DNA of 64,000 bases from Chromobacterium alticapitis (GTDB taxonomy: Bacteria; Pseudomonadota; Gammaproteobacteria; Burkholderiales; Chromobacteriaceae): contig NZ_PQWB01000017.1 in assembly GCF_002924365.1 (NCBI RefSeq), forward strand, positions 337,086 through 401,085, in the 5' to 3' direction. The translations under genes were made by a program, and so were the position numbers. Below are positions 44,469 through 54,097 of the stretch, in pieces (position 1 is the first letter of the stretch; each line of letters begins with the position of its first letter). Below the pieces are notes generated by a model. The model did no database searches, had not been told where the DNA came from, and was given only the letters and a program-made list of their open reading frames with translations.

Positions 44469-45155
44469 TTAGGCCGGCAAGGCCTGGCGCGTTCGGCCCG
44501 CCGCGGCCAACTGCGGCCCCAGCAGTTCCAGCAGCGCGCTCAGTTTCTCCTCCAGCGCCTCGCGCGTCGAATCCACCAGCACCTGGGTCTGCCGCTCGAT
44601 TTCCAGGTTCAGCCGCTCGCCGGGTTGTTTGTCGCCCAGCGTGGTGGCGCGGCGGGTTTCCGGCGCCAGCCATACCTCGAACCAGCCCGCGCGCTTGTCG
44701 ATGTCGGAGAGGGTCAGGCTGACGCCGTCCAGCGCCGCATAACCCTTGGCGAACAAATAGCGCAGGGCGCCGGGCGGCACGGTCAGCCGCAGGCACAGAT
44801 TATCGCCGTGGCGGCGGACCTGCTCTACCGTCGCCTGGTAATCGACATGGCCGGACAGCGCGTGGCCGCCGTTTTCCGCGCCGTCCGCCAGCGCGCGTTC
44901 GGCGTTGAGCGCGTCGCCCACTTTGCAGGCGGCCAGCGTGCTGGTGATCAGGGTGGGCAGGACCAGGTCGAAGTCCGCGTTGTCGCCGCGCGGCGGCGCA
45001 GCCACGGTCAGGCAGGCGCCGTTGATGGCGACGCTGGCGCCCTGGCGCAGACCATCGCAGAAGCCGGACGGGAAAGACAGGGTGAGCCGCCTGCTGCCGT
45101 CGCCTTCCTGGATGGCGATGACGCGGGCGATGGCTTGGGTGATGCCGCTGAACAT
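44469..45155 (-). CDS. ribE: Riboflavin synthase, alpha chain
   Basis: A 228-residue riboflavin synthase with two lumazine-binding repeats. The first begins MFSGITQAIARV and includes INGACLTVAAPP. The second includes GGHALSGHVDYQATVEQV and LDGVSLTLSDID. It dismutates two 6,7-dimethyl-8-ribityllumazine molecules. AGGAG lies five bases upstream of the ATG at 45155. The C-terminal tail is somewhat longer than usual. It follows ribB by 11 bases, under the FMN riboswitch. The gene is called ribC in some naming systems. Confidence 0.94.
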   Translation of the reverse strand: MFSGITQAIARVIAIQEGDGSRRLTLSFPSGFCDGLRQGASVAINGACLTVAAPPRGDNADFDLVLPTLITSTLAACKVGDALNAERALADGAENGGHALSGHVDYQATVEQVRRHGDNLCLRLTVPPGALRYLFAKGYAALDGVSLTLSDIDKRAGWFEVWLAPETRRATTLGDKQPGERLNLEIERQTQVLVDSTREALEEKLSALLELLGPQLAAAGRTRQALPA

Positions 45156-45166
45156 ATCGTCTCCTC

Positions 45167-45799
45167 TCAAGCCTGTTCGCGCTGCAGCCATTCGGCCAGC
45201 TCGGCCACGGACAATTGCGGCAGACCGTGGCGCTCGGCATAGTCCTGAACCTGTTGGCCGCGCATCATCGTGCCGTCCGGGTTCATCAGCTCGCACAGCA
45301 CGCCGGCCGGGCTGAAGCCGGCCAGCCGCGCTAGCTCCACCGAGGCCTCGGTGTGGCCGCGCCGTTCGGCCAGGCCGCCGGCGCGGGCGACGATGGGGTA
45401 GACGTGGCCGGGGCGCACCAGATCGCTGGGCTTGGCGTCCGGCGCGATGGCTGCGCGTATCGTGGTTGCGCGGTCGGCGGCGGACACGCCGGTGGTGACG
45501 CCCTCGGCCGCCTCGATGGCGACGGTGAAGTTGGTGCCGTAGCGGCTGCCGTTTTGCGCCGCCATGGGCGGCAGTTCCAGGCGATCGGCGTGTTCCGGCG
45601 TCAGGCACAGGCAGACGATGCCGCTGCAGTCGCGGATCATGCGCGCCATTTCCGGCACGGTGAGCATGTCGGCGGCCAGGATCAGGTCGGCTTCGTTTTC
45701 GCGGTCGGCGTCGTCGGCGACGATGACCGGCAGGCCGCGCCGCAAGGCGGATAGCGCGGCGTGGACGCGCAGGGCAAGGATATCGGTGTGAGCGTTCAT
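45167..45799 (-). CDS. ribB: 3,4-dihydroxy-2-butanone-4-phosphate synthase
   Basis: A 210-residue enzyme that makes the four-carbon unit of riboflavin from ribulose 5-phosphate. The acidic active-site loop is [19 protein letters not shown], followed by [35 protein letters not shown] and [16 protein letters not shown]. It is a stand-alone RibB, not a RibBA fusion. The ATG at 45799 has AGGA eight bases upstream. Expression is presumably controlled by the FMN riboswitch in the leader. Confidence 0.95.
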   Translation of the reverse strand: MNAHTDILALRVHAALSALRRGLPVIVADDADRENEADLILAADMLTVPEMARMIRDCSGIVCLCLTPEHADRLELPPMAAQNGSRYGTNFTVAIEAAEGVTTGVSAADRATTIRAAIAPDAKPSDLVRPGHVYPIVARAGGLAERRGHTEASVELARLAGFSPAGVLCELMNPDGTMMRGQQVQDYAERHGLPQLSVAELAEWLQREQA

Positions 45800-45933
45800 G
45801 GAAACGGTCCTCAAGTAGTGGATTGAGAAACACGTCCCGTGGGCGTGAAGCGGATAGCATACGGCTATCCGGCGCGATAAACGCGCGGATACGACACAGT
45901 TTTCCGGCCGCGGGCGCGGACGGGCTACTGGCG

Positions 45934-46077
45934 TCGTCTTCTTTCATCCGGACTATTACCGTCGGCTCTGGCATTTCACCAGATCTGCTGACCCTTCGCC
46001 GTGCGGCGAAGGCGCTCGCGGGCTCGGCGCTTGCGCGCCATACCGCCGGTGGGGAATTGCACCCCGCCCCGAAGACG
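45934..46077 (-). promoter_or_regulatory. FMN riboswitch (RFN element)
   Basis: Read on the minus strand, the leader has the conserved RFN blocks in order: CTTCGGGGCGGGGTGCAATT, CCCCACCGGCGGTATGGC, the variable hairpin, CAGCAGATCTGGTGAAATGC, CAGAGCCGACGGTAATAGTC and CGGATGAAAGAAGACGAC. It lies about 135 bases upstream of ribB and should reduce ribB-ribE expression when FMN is high. Confidence 0.96.
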
Positions 46078-46155
46078 TTGGCCGCACAGCGCGGCCAGCG
46101 GCGAGTATAGCGCGGTGTTAGAATGGCGGCAGCAAGATTCAGCCAGAGATTCCCG

Positions 46156-47193
46156 ATGATAGAAACCGACAAGCTGTTCGGCGCCGCGCCGGAGCGACGC
46201 ATCGTCACCCCGCAACGCGCGTCCGACCAGGAAGAGGCGCTGGAGCGCGCGCTGCGGCCCAAGCTGCTGGACGAGTACGTGGGCCAGAAGAAGGCGCGCG
46301 AGCAGCTGGAGATCTTCATCGAGGCGGCGAAAAAGCGCGGCGAGGCGCTGGACCACGTGCTCTTGTTCGGCCCGCCGGGCCTGGGCAAGACCACGCTGGC
46401 CCACATCGTGGCGAGGGAGATGGGCGTCAATCTGCGCCAGACTTCCGGGCCGGTGCTGGAGCGCGCCGGCGACCTGGCGGCGTTGCTGACCAATCTGGAG
46501 CCGCACGACGTATTGTTCATCGACGAAATCCACCGCCTGTCCCCGGTGGTGGAGGAAATCCTCTACCCGGCGCTGGAGGACTATCAGATCGACATCATGA
46601 TAGGCGAGGGTCCGGCGGCGCGGTCAGTGAAGATAGACTTGCCGCCGTTCACGCTGGTGGGCGCCACCACGCGCGCCGGCATGCTGACCAATCCGCTGCG
46701 CGACCGCTTCGGCATCGTCGCCCGGCTGGAGTTCTACAACGCCGAGGAACTGACCCGCATCGTCAGCCGTTCGGCGGGCCTGCTCAATGTGCAGCTGTCC
46801 GACGACGGCGCCTTCGAGGTGGCCAAGCGCTCGCGCGGCACGCCGCGCATCGCCAATCGCCTGCTGCGCCGGGTGCGCGACTACGCCGAGGTGAAGTCTG
46901 ACGGCGTGGTGACGGTGGCGGTGGCTGACGCCGCGCTGGCGATGCTGGACGTGGATCCGGCCGGCCTCGACGTGATGGACCGCAAGCTGCTGCAAGCCAT
47001 CCTGGAGAAGTTTTCCGGCGGACCGGTGGGACTGGACAACGTCGCCGCCGCGATAGGCGAATCCACCGACACCATAGAAGACGTGATCGAGCCCTATCTG
47101 ATCCAGCAGGGCTATCTGCAGCGCACGCCGCGCGGCCGCATGGCCACGGCCCAGGCTTATCTGCACTTCGGCTTGCCCTTGAAGGACGCCTGA
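46156..47193 (+). CDS. ruvB: Holliday-junction helicase motor RuvB
   Basis: A 345-residue AAA+ ATPase that drives branch migration with RuvA. Walker A is [16 protein letters not shown], Walker B is [12 protein letters not shown], and the arginine-finger and sensor regions are visible ([18 protein letters not shown]). The winged-helix C-terminus has [13 protein letters not shown]. The start [12 protein letters not shown] at 46156 matches family N-termini; the upstream ATG at 46123 lacks support. It is separated from ruvA by the divergent rib genes. Confidence 0.96.
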   Translation: MIETDKLFGAAPERRIVTPQRASDQEEALERALRPKLLDEYVGQKKAREQLEIFIEAAKKRGEALDHVLLFGPPGLGKTTLAHIVAREMGVNLRQTSGPVLERAGDLAALLTNLEPHDVLFIDEIHRLSPVVEEILYPALEDYQIDIMIGEGPAARSVKIDLPPFTLVGATTRAGMLTNPLRDRFGIVARLEFYNAEELTRIVSRSAGLLNVQLSDDGAFEVAKRSRGTPRIANRLLRRVRDYAEVKSDGVVTVAVADAALAMLDVDPAGLDVMDRKLLQAILEKFSGGPVGLDNVAAAIGESTDTIEDVIEPYLIQQGYLQRTPRGRMATAQAYLHFGLPLKDA

Positions 47194-47280
47194 GTTTGCC
47201 CGCGCGCAAACGCGGATGCCGGTGGCCGGCATGCGATTCGCGTACAATGAAACGTATTCTGCATCGTTAAGCGAGAAATC

Positions 47281-47700
47281 ATGTTCTACGTGTTGTTCGC
47301 CACCATACTGGCCGTGGCGGCGGTTGCCGCCATCGCCGCCGCGCGCTTCTTCGACCCGGCCGTGGCCAAGATACTGGGCCGCGCCATCGGCGAGGAACTG
47401 GCCTTCGCCTGGCGCAAGTATGTGTTCTTCGCCATCGTGGTCAGCGGCATTTCCGGCGGCGTGCGGCCGTGGTCGCTGGAGCGCTACCTGGCGCCGGCGC
47501 CGGGCAAGGGCAGCACCCAGTTGGCGCTGGGCGGCGAGCGCTGGATGCTTGAGCTGTTCCAGGCCTTCATCAGCACCTTGCAATCCATCGCCTGGGTGGT
47601 GCTGCTGTTCTTCCTGTGCGCCATGCTGGCCTATGTGATCATGCGCGCCGTTGAATTCCGCCGCATCGAGGCGGATAACCGCCGCCGCGACGGCGAGTAA
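47281..47700 (+). CDS. Small inner-membrane protein of unknown function
   Basis: A 139-residue protein with an N-terminal membrane helix (FYVLFATILAVAAVAAIAAA), a second hydrophobic stretch (YVFFAIVVSGISGG), a loop, and a C-terminal helix (IAWVVLLFFLCAMLAYVIM) before a basic/acidic tail. No family is recognised. A TACAAT -10 box lies at 47243-47248 and a terminator follows, so it is probably a single-gene unit. Confidence 0.75.
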   Translation: MFYVLFATILAVAAVAAIAAARFFDPAVAKILGRAIGEELAFAWRKYVFFAIVVSGISGGVRPWSLERYLAPAPGKGSTQLALGGERWMLELFQAFISTLQSIAWVVLLFFLCAMLAYVIMRAVEFRRIEADNRRRDGE

Positions 47701-47720
47701 GGGCGGCCGCTCAGGCGCCT

Positions 47721-47754
47721 GCGCCGGCTCGTTCGCGAGCGGCGCATTTTTTTT
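47721..47754 (+). terminator. Terminator of the small membrane-protein gene
   Basis: GCGCCGGCTCG pairs with CGAGCGGCGC (one bulge), followed by ATTTTTTTT. Confidence 0.78.
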
Positions 47755-47913
47755 CGCGGCGGATTCTCCCCGTTTTGACGGTTTATTGCGATGCTTGGCT
47801 GGGCGCTGCCATGATTTTCAAGAGTCGCAGGGATTGAAACCGGCGGTTTACATTGCGTTCGCACGCCGTTTCAATTATCAGTTTGTGCTGATTTACATGG
47901 CGTGGCACCGTGA

Positions 47914-48435
47914 ATGCGGTTCGGCGGCGTCTTCGCTTGCCGATTGGCCATCTTCGGGCTGCGCCGCCTGGTCAGCGACGCGCCCAAGGGTTTGCTGACG
48001 CCGGTCATGGTGTTCATCGGTGTGCTGTCCAATGTGGCGTCCGATGTCGGCTACGTGGTGGTGATCTCGCTGGTGGCCATGCTGTTCGCCGCGTCCGGCC
48101 GCGGCTCGGCCTCCGCCAAGTGGGCTTTGCTCGCGCCCATCTTCGTGCCCATGCTGATGTTGATGGGCCTTTCGCCGGAGGCGACGCAGCTGGCGTACCG
48201 CATAGGCGATTCGGTGACCAATATCGTGACGCCGTTGATGACCTATTTCCCCATGGTGTTGGTGGTGGCCAAGCGCTATCTGCCGCAATACGGGCTGGGC
48301 AATCTGATCGCGCTGATGCTGCCGTATTCCGCGCTGTTTACGCTGGCCTGGTCGCTGATGCTGGTGCTATGGCTGGCCAGCGGCCTGCCTATCGGGCCGG
48401 GCGCCGCGTCGGTTCTGCCGCTGGCGGGCGGCTAG
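47914..48435 (+). pseudogene. AbgT-family transporter remnant with internal deletion
   Basis: A 173-residue open frame joins two distant parts of an AbgT-type (p-aminobenzoyl-glutamate) transporter. Up to about 48101 it matches an early segment (KGLLTPVMVFIGVLSNVASDVGYVVV). From there it matches the C-terminal segment (SASAKWALLAPIFVPM, YRIGDSVTNIVTPLMTYFP). Intact family members are about 500 residues, so roughly 250-300 residues are missing inside and the N-terminus is lost too. The frame is kept across the join. It cannot be a working transporter. The family call rests on the remembered AbgT C-terminal signature. Confidence 0.8.
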
Positions 48436-48448
48436 CGCGCCGCGGCGC

Positions 48449-48487
48449 AAAAAAAAACCCGTTCGAGCGAAGCGCGTACGGGGTTTT
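48449..48487. terminator. Bidirectional terminator
   Basis: A nine-A run then CCCGT, and ACGGGGTTTT on the other side, forming a hairpin with T-runs on either strand. It lies between the convergent AbgT remnant and the polyamine-binding protein gene. Confidence 0.8.
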
Positions 48488-48511
48488 ATCATGGGCGCAG
48501 CCCATGGCGCT

Positions 48512-49585
48512 TTAGCGGCCTATCTTGACCTGCGACCACAGCCGGTTCAGTTCGCGGCGGGACTTGGCGTCCAGGTCTTTCAGCGCCGCGTACTTGCCCT
48601 TGGCCGGGTCCAGCATGATGACCGGATTGGCCTTGATCTGCGGCTTGAAGAAGGCTTCGGCCGCCTTGACCGGGTTGGTGGCGCCGATCTGGTTGGAGAT
48701 TTCCGCCGCGTTCTTGCCGTCCAGCATGAAGTTGATGAACTTGTGCGCCAGGTCCGGACGCGGCGCGTCCTTCAGGATGGTCATATTGTCGATGGCCAGC
48801 ACATTGCCTTCCTTCTGCGGCTGGTAGGCCAGCTCGAACGGCCGCTTGGCGTTTTTCGCGTCCTGTTGCGCCTGGAACAGGTCGTTGGAATAGCCCAGCG
48901 CCACCCAGATATTGCCGACGGTCAGTTCCTTGATGTAGCTCTGGTTGTTGAACGCCGCCCAGTACGGCTTGGCCTGGCGGATGACCTCCGCCGCGGCCTT
49001 CCAGTCGGCCGGCTTGGTGGAGTTGGCGTCCTTGCCCAGATACATCAGTGCGGCGGCCATCAGTTCGCGCTGGCTGTCCAGCACGGTCACTTTGCCCTTG
49101 ATTTTGGCCAGGATGGCGGGGTCGAATACCAGCGCCCAGCTGTTCGCCTTGTCGGCCAGGCCGGCTTTTTTCAGCTGGGTGGCGTTGTAGCCGATCAGCG
49201 TCAGCGACACCACGGTGGGCGCGGCGTAGCGGTTGCCGGGGTCGAAGGGCTGGTTGAGCGCCAGGTAGCCGCTGTTCAGGTTTTTCCAGTTGGGCAGTTT
49301 GCTTTTGTCCAGCGGCTGCAGCTTGCCTTGCTTTAGCAGGGTGTTCACGGCGAAGGCGGTGGGGAACACCATGTCGTAGCCCTTGGCGCCGGCGGCCAAC
49401 TTGGCCAGCATTTCCTCGTTGTCGCCGTAGTAGTCCTGCACCAGCTTGCATTGGCAGGATTGTTCGAAGCGCTTGGCGGTGTCCGGCGACAGCGCGTTGT
49501 TCCAGTTGTAGATGTGCAGCACATCCGCGGCGAATGCCGAGCCCCAGGCTAGTGTCATCAGCGCCGAAAGAGCCAGCTTGTTCAT
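48512..49585 (-). CDS. Spermidine/putrescine-binding periplasmic protein (PotD/PotF family)
   Basis: A 357-residue solute-binding protein with a signal peptide (MNKLALSALMTLAWGSAFA). It has the family start DVLHIYNWNNALSPDTAKRFE, the ligand region GYDMVFPTAF, and later GNIWVALGYSNDLFQAQ and ATNPVKAAEAFF. It should deliver a polyamine to an ABC importer. No ATPase or permease gene is adjacent, so it is an orphan component here. PotD and PotF cannot be separated with confidence. Confidence 0.9.
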   Translation of the reverse strand: MNKLALSALMTLAWGSAFAADVLHIYNWNNALSPDTAKRFEQSCQCKLVQDYYGDNEEMLAKLAAGAKGYDMVFPTAFAVNTLLKQGKLQPLDKSKLPNWKNLNSGYLALNQPFDPGNRYAAPTVVSLTLIGYNATQLKKAGLADKANSWALVFDPAILAKIKGKVTVLDSQRELMAAALMYLGKDANSTKPADWKAAAEVIRQAKPYWAAFNNQSYIKELTVGNIWVALGYSNDLFQAQQDAKNAKRPFELAYQPQKEGNVLAIDNMTILKDAPRPDLAHKFINFMLDGKNAAEISNQIGATNPVKAAEAFFKPQIKANPVIMLDPAKGKYAALKDLDAKSRRELNRLWSQVKIGR

Positions 49586-49674
49586 AGCTTGTCATCCTTG
49601 TGTCAGATAAAAATGAAACCCCGGCCAGACACTGGCCGGGGGCGGGAAATGCTCGCAACCGTCTAGGCTGAGCG

Positions 49675-50793
49675 TTACAGCGCTACCATATTGTCGCGAT
49701 GAATCAATTCAGGCTCGACGATGTAGCCGAGCGCGGCCTCGATCTCGCGCGTGCTCTTGCGCATGATCTGTCGCGCTTCGTCCGAGCTGTAGTTGACCAG
49801 GCCGCGCGCCACTTCGCGGCCGGCGGCGTCCACGCAGGCCACCGCTTCGCCGCGCAGGAATTCGCCTTCCACCGCGCTGACCCCCACCGGCAGCAGGCTG
49901 GTGCCGCGCTCGCGTATGGCTTGCGCCGCGCCGTCGTCCAGCAGCAGGCGGCCGGCCAGCTGCAGGTGGTCGGCCAGCCATTGCTTGCGCGCGGCCATGC
50001 GGCTGGTGGCGGCCACCAGCTGGGTGCCTATGGCTTCGCCGTCGGCTAACCGCGACAGCACGTGGGCCTCTCGGCCGCAGGCGATCACGGTGGCGGCGCC
50101 GCTGCGCGCCGCGCGCTTGGCGGCCAGGATTTTGGTGATCATGCCGCCGGTGCCGACGCTGGAGCCGGCGCCGCCGGCCATTTCCTCCAGCTTGGGATCG
50201 CCAGCCTCGGCCTCATGGATGAATTCGGCGTCAGGGTGCTTGCGCGGGTCGGCGCTGAACAGGCCTTTCTGGTCGGTCAGGATCACCAAGGCGTCGGCCT
50301 CGATCAGATTGGTCACCAGCGCGCCCAGGGTGTCGTTGTCGCCGAAGCGGATCTCGCTGGTGACCACGGTGTCGTTCTCGTTGATGATGGGCACCACGTT
50401 CAGATTGAGCAGGCTGGTCAGCGTGGAGCGGGCGTTCAGGTAGCGGGTGCGGTCGGCCAGGTCTTCGTGGGTCAGCAGGATTTGCGCGGTGCGCAGGCCG
50501 AAGGAGCGGAAAGCGCTTTCATAAGCCTGGCACAGGCCCATCTGGCCGACGGCGGCGGCGGCTTGCAACTCATGCACGCCCTTGGGGCGCACCGTCCAGC
50601 CCAGGCGCTGGCAGCCTTCGGCGATGGCGCCGCTGGATACCAGCACCACCTGCTTGCCGCGGCGTTTCAGTTCGGCTACTTCCTCCGCCCAGCGCGCCAG
50701 GGCGTTCAGGTCCAGTCCCCTGCCGTCGTTGGTTACCAGGCTGGAGCCTACCTTGACCACGATACGGTCGGAAGCGTGAATCACCGAATGCAT
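49675..50793 (-). CDS. proB: Glutamate 5-kinase
   Basis: A 372-residue enzyme for the first step of proline synthesis. The amino-acid-kinase domain has [62 protein letters not shown] and [17 protein letters not shown]-terminal PUA domain follows (about residues 280-360; [22 protein letters not shown]). The ATG at 50793 has GAGG about eight bases upstream. It is transcribed alone here, without proA. Confidence 0.96.
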   Translation of the reverse strand: MHSVIHASDRIVVKVGSSLVTNDGRGLDLNALARWAEEVAELKRRGKQVVLVSSGAIAEGCQRLGWTVRPKGVHELQAAAAVGQMGLCQAYESAFRSFGLRTAQILLTHEDLADRTRYLNARSTLTSLLNLNVVPIINENDTVVTSEIRFGDNDTLGALVTNLIEADALVILTDQKGLFSADPRKHPDAEFIHEAEAGDPKLEEMAGGAGSSVGTGGMITKILAAKRAARSGAATVIACGREAHVLSRLADGEAIGTQLVAATSRMAARKQWLADHLQLAGRLLLDDGAAQAIRERGTSLLPVGVSAVEGEFLRGEAVACVDAAGREVARGLVNYSSDEARQIMRKSTREIEAALGYIVEPELIHRDNMVAL

Positions 50794-50868
50794 CAACAGA
50801 CCTCGCTATGAAAGCAAATGATTATAGAGAGGCCAGTGTAACCGAAAAAGCGCGGGGCTTGCGCGAGC

Positions 50869-52401
50869 TCAAAACAGTTCGCTGGGCCGGAATTCCATCA
50901 GCTGGAAATACGGAGATTGCTGCTGCAGCCGGGTGGAGCGGATCAGCCGCTCGCCGTTGGCGTCGCGCAGCCGGAATTCGCGCAGCTGGCTGAACGGCCG
51001 TCCCATCATCTGCAGCGCTTCGGGCTTGCCGTCGCGGGCCGGCAGCAGCAGGCAGCGCTGATAGGCGTCGCCGTTATGGGTGATGCTGGGCATGGCCAGG
51101 GCCGGCCTGGCGTGGGCGGCTAGGATCTCTACGCCGCACTCCAGTTCCTTGCCGCTGGGCTGCATCAGCACCCAGCGCACCGTGCATAGCCGCGCGGCCT
51201 CGGGCTGGTCCGGCGGGTTGATCAGCAGCAGCTCGCCGGCGCGCAGCGGCTGTTCGCGCGGAATGCCGCGCAGCAGGTAGCCGCTTTCGCTCTGGTTGAC
51301 GATGACCAGCAGGCAGGGCAGCGGCGGCGGCCGCAGATGCGAGCTTTCCTCTTCGTCGCCCGCGCCAGGCAGCTGCCAGCTGTCGCCGTTGAGGCGATGC
51401 CAGATCTGCGCGGTGCCGGCGACGACTTCCATCACGGCCTGGGCGGATTCGCGGGCATGCTTGCGGCGGCGCGGCCGTTGCCAGGTTTCGCTGAGCTGGG
51501 CCAGCAGCTGGATTTCCTCGCCCACCATGCCGCCGCCGGGGGAGGCGCCGGTTTTCTGCAATTGTTCCAGGCTGCGGCGCATGCTGGCCAGCGGGCCGCT
51601 CAGGTCCAGCAGATAGCAGTGATCCTGCAGCGAGCCGGCCGCCGCCGGCAGATAGCGCGGCGGCGCGTCTTCCAGCGGGTCCAGCAGATAGCCGTGGCGG
51701 CTGTCCGACAGTTCGCGCACCGGCTGCAGCGCCACGTGGCGGGCCAGGTCGTAAACCAGCTGCCGGGCCAGGGTCATTTCGGCCGGCGATAGCCGGTTGG
51801 TGGCGGTCAGGCCCAGCAGCAGGATTTGGCGGTAAATGTCGGCCAAGGTGTCGTCGTTGGCCAGCGAGCGCTCATGCCAGCCTCGTTCCAGCGCCAGCGC
51901 GTACAGTTGGTGGCAGTCCAGCCAGAAGCCATCCGGCAGCGGGCAGTAGTATTGCTGGCAGATGTTCAGGCATTGCCGCGCCGCCATCATGGTGTACAGC
52001 AGCAGTTCTATCTTGGGCTGCTCGCGCTCCATCAGCCCCTGGCGGGCCAGCTTCTCGTTCAGCGTCTGCTTGAAATCGACGAACAAATTGGCGAACAGCT
52101 TGACGCCCACCACAGCCAGCTGGCGACTCTTGGGCGAGGCCAGGATGTCGCTGTGCTCGGTCTCGCGCTCCAGCAGCGGATAGTAGCGGTCCAGCGCCTT
52201 CAGATAAAGCTTGAGCAGTTTGTAGCGCTGCATCGGCTCGATGGGCGCGCGTCCCAGATGGTACAGCGCCTGCGCCAGCAGGCGGCCGCATTCCAGCAAG
52301 TCGGCGTAGGGCAGGCGCTCCAGCCAGGCTTCCACGCTGGCGGGCTGGGTATCGACGAGTTGCGGGTCCATATCCTTCTTTGGCAGTGCGAGCGGCGGCA
52401 T
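50869..52401 (-). CDS. Large cytoplasmic protein with possible PilZ-like C-terminus
   Basis: A 510-residue soluble protein that I cannot assign firmly. The N-terminal 330 residues look all-helical (LPYADLLECGRLLAQALYHL and similar). The region around residues 400-440 has LLVIVNQSESGYLLRGIP, where NQSESG fits the (D/N)xSxxG motif of PilZ c-di-GMP receptors, but an upstream RxxxR is not obvious. The ATG at 52401 has GGAG eight bases upstream; an ATG at 52371 is possible. It follows bioA with 62 bases between. Confidence 0.7.
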   Translation of the reverse strand: MPPLALPKKDMDPQLVDTQPASVEAWLERLPYADLLECGRLLAQALYHLGRAPIEPMQRYKLLKLYLKALDRYYPLLERETEHSDILASPKSRQLAVVGVKLFANLFVDFKQTLNEKLARQGLMEREQPKIELLLYTMMAARQCLNICQQYYCPLPDGFWLDCHQLYALALERGWHERSLANDDTLADIYRQILLLGLTATNRLSPAEMTLARQLVYDLARHVALQPVRELSDSRHGYLLDPLEDAPPRYLPAAAGSLQDHCYLLDLSGPLASMRRSLEQLQKTGASPGGGMVGEEIQLLAQLSETWQRPRRRKHARESAQAVMEVVAGTAQIWHRLNGDSWQLPGAGDEEESSHLRPPPLPCLLVIVNQSESGYLLRGIPREQPLRAGELLLINPPDQPEAARLCTVRWVLMQPSGKELECGVEILAAHARPALAMPSITHNGDAYQRCLLLPARDGKPEALQMMGRPFSQLREFRLRDANGERLIRSTRLQQQSPYFQLMEFRPSELF

Positions 52402-52463
52402 CCAGGGGGCTCCGATGGCGGGACGCTGTATGCTATTTGTATTGTCTGGCCGCGACAAGCGCG

Positions 52464-53813
52464 TCAGGGCAGCGCGGTGGGGTCTCCCGGTTGAGCCTGG
52501 CCGCCGGCCAGCACCTCGTCCAGCGCATCCAGGCTCGCCTCGACCAGCCCGGCCATTTCTTCGTGGCTCAGGATGTAGGGCGGCATGAAATAGACTGTCT
52601 TGCCTATCGGCCGCAACAGGCACCCGCGTTTCAGCATGGCCGAAAAATACGCCAATGCAAAGTCCGCGCGGGAAGTATCCACGTCGAAGGCCCAGATCAT
52701 GCCGCGCTGGCGGAAATGCCGGATGGCGGGGTGGCGGCGCAGCGGCTCCATCTGGAGGGTGAAAGCTTCGGCCTTGGCCCGGTTTGCCTCCAGCACGTTT
52801 TCATCCTCGAAGATGTCCAGCACCGCCAGCGCGGCGGCGCAGGCCAGCGCGTTGCCGGTGTAGCTGTGCGAATGCAGAAAGCCGCGCGCCACCTCGTCGT
52901 GGTAGAAGGCCTGGTAGATTTCGTCGCGCGTCAGCACGCAGGACAACGGCAGAAAGCCGCCGGTGATGCCCTTGGACAAGCACAAAAAGTCCGGGACGAC
53001 GCCGGCCTGCTGGCAGGCGAAGAAGCTGCCGGTCCGGCCGAAGCCGACGGCGATCTCGTCGGCGATCAGGTGGACCCGGTATTGGTCGCACAGCCGGCGC
53101 AGTTCGCTCAGGTAGATGGGGTCGTGCATCGCCATCCCGGCCGCGCCTTGCACCAGCGGCTCCACGATCACGGCGGCGATTTCGCCGCCGTGCTTGGCCA
53201 GCAGGTTTTCCAGCGAGCGGGCGGCGCGCAGCGCGACATCGGCCGCGGTTTCGCCGGGCGCAGCTTGCCGGGCGTCCGGGCTGGGCGCGCGCAGGCCGGG
53301 CTTCAGCAGCTCGGCATAGGTGGATGAGAACAGCGGCACGTCGGTCACCGCCAGCGCGCCCGCGGTTTCGCCATGGTAGCTGTTCTCCAGGCTGACGAAG
53401 CGGGTCTTGCCCGGCTGGCCGCTATTCTTCCAGTAATGGAAGCTCATTTTCAGCGCGATCTCCGTGGCGCTGGCGCCGTCCGATCCATAAAACGCGTGCC
53501 CCAGGCCGGACAGCTTCGCCAGCCGCTCGGACAGCTCCACCACCGGGCGGTGGGTGAAGCCGGCCAGCATCACGTGCTCCAGGCTGTCCAGCTGGTCGCG
53601 TATCGCCTGCTTGATGCGCGGATGGCCGTGGCCGAACAGATTGACCCACCACGAGCTGACCCCGTCCAGATAGCGTTTGCCGTCGAAATCAGTCAGCCAG
53701 ACGCCGTCTGCGCTGGCGATGGGCACGATGGGCAGGCTTTCGTGGCGCTTCATCTGGGTGCAGGGGTGCCAGACGGCGGCGCGGCTGCGTTCCAGCCAGC
53801 TTTGGTTGCTCAT
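52464..53813 (-). CDS. bioA: Adenosylmethionine-8-amino-7-oxononanoate aminotransferase
   Basis: A 449-residue PLP enzyme of biotin synthesis that converts KAPA to DAPA with SAM as amino donor. It has the BioA N-terminus AVWHPCTQMKRHE, DGVSSWWVNLFGHGHP, AFYGSDGASATEIALKM, the PLP-binding Asp in LIADEIAVGFGRTG, and the Schiff-base Lys in LCLSKGITGGFLPLS. No other bio gene is in the window, and no BirA operator is seen upstream. Confidence 0.95.
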   Translation of the reverse strand: MSNQSWLERSRAAVWHPCTQMKRHESLPIVPIASADGVWLTDFDGKRYLDGVSSWWVNLFGHGHPRIKQAIRDQLDSLEHVMLAGFTHRPVVELSERLAKLSGLGHAFYGSDGASATEIALKMSFHYWKNSGQPGKTRFVSLENSYHGETAGALAVTDVPLFSSTYAELLKPGLRAPSPDARQAAPGETAADVALRAARSLENLLAKHGGEIAAVIVEPLVQGAAGMAMHDPIYLSELRRLCDQYRVHLIADEIAVGFGRTGSFFACQQAGVVPDFLCLSKGITGGFLPLSCVLTRDEIYQAFYHDEVARGFLHSHSYTGNALACAAALAVLDIFEDENVLEANRAKAEAFTLQMEPLRRHPAIRHFRQRGMIWAFDVDTSRADFALAYFSAMLKRGCLLRPIGKTVYFMPPYILSHEEMAGLVEASLDALDEVLAGGQAQPGDPTALP

Positions 53814-54097
53814 GGAGGGGCTCCTGTGGGGGGAATGGCGGATGCTAACACAGGGCGGCGATACGGCCGATGTGACGAAAAACGTCAGTTTATGCCGCGC
53901 CGTGGTCTAGGATTTGTCACAGGGCTGCGCTAAAGTCGCGGCGGGGCGGGCTGGCATGCTTCCTGCTCTACTGTCGGACACGACGAAGAGGCGCGCCGGA
54001 CGCGCCCGTTATGGAAGAAGAGGCGGGGAAGTTGCGCAGGCCGCTGGCGACGCGGCTCCTTGCTTGGCTCAAGCTTGACTAGACCATGGAGTTCAAC
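53814..54097. other. Leader and control region of pilA
   Basis: About 280 bases between the divergent bioA and pilA genes. It holds the sigma-54 promoter (53952-53967), a GGCGCG/CGCGCC hairpin (53990-54006) in the predicted 5' leader, and a 23-codon frame (54011-54082) without a ribosome site. Confidence 0.7.
53952..53967 (+). promoter_or_regulatory. Sigma-54 promoter of pilA
   Basis: TGGCATG-N4-CTGCT fits the consensus TGGCAYR-N4-YTGCW exactly, with GG and GC twelve bases apart. The start would lie near 53978, about 120 bases before pilA. Pilin genes of related bacteria are often driven by sigma-54 with PilS/PilR. Confidence 0.8.

Noticed and set aside
53814..53951. BirA operator upstream of bioA
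   Set aside because: No TTGTAAACC / GGTTTACAA dyad is present.
54011..54082. 23-codon frame in the pilA leader
   Set aside because: No ribosome site upstream; probably chance.
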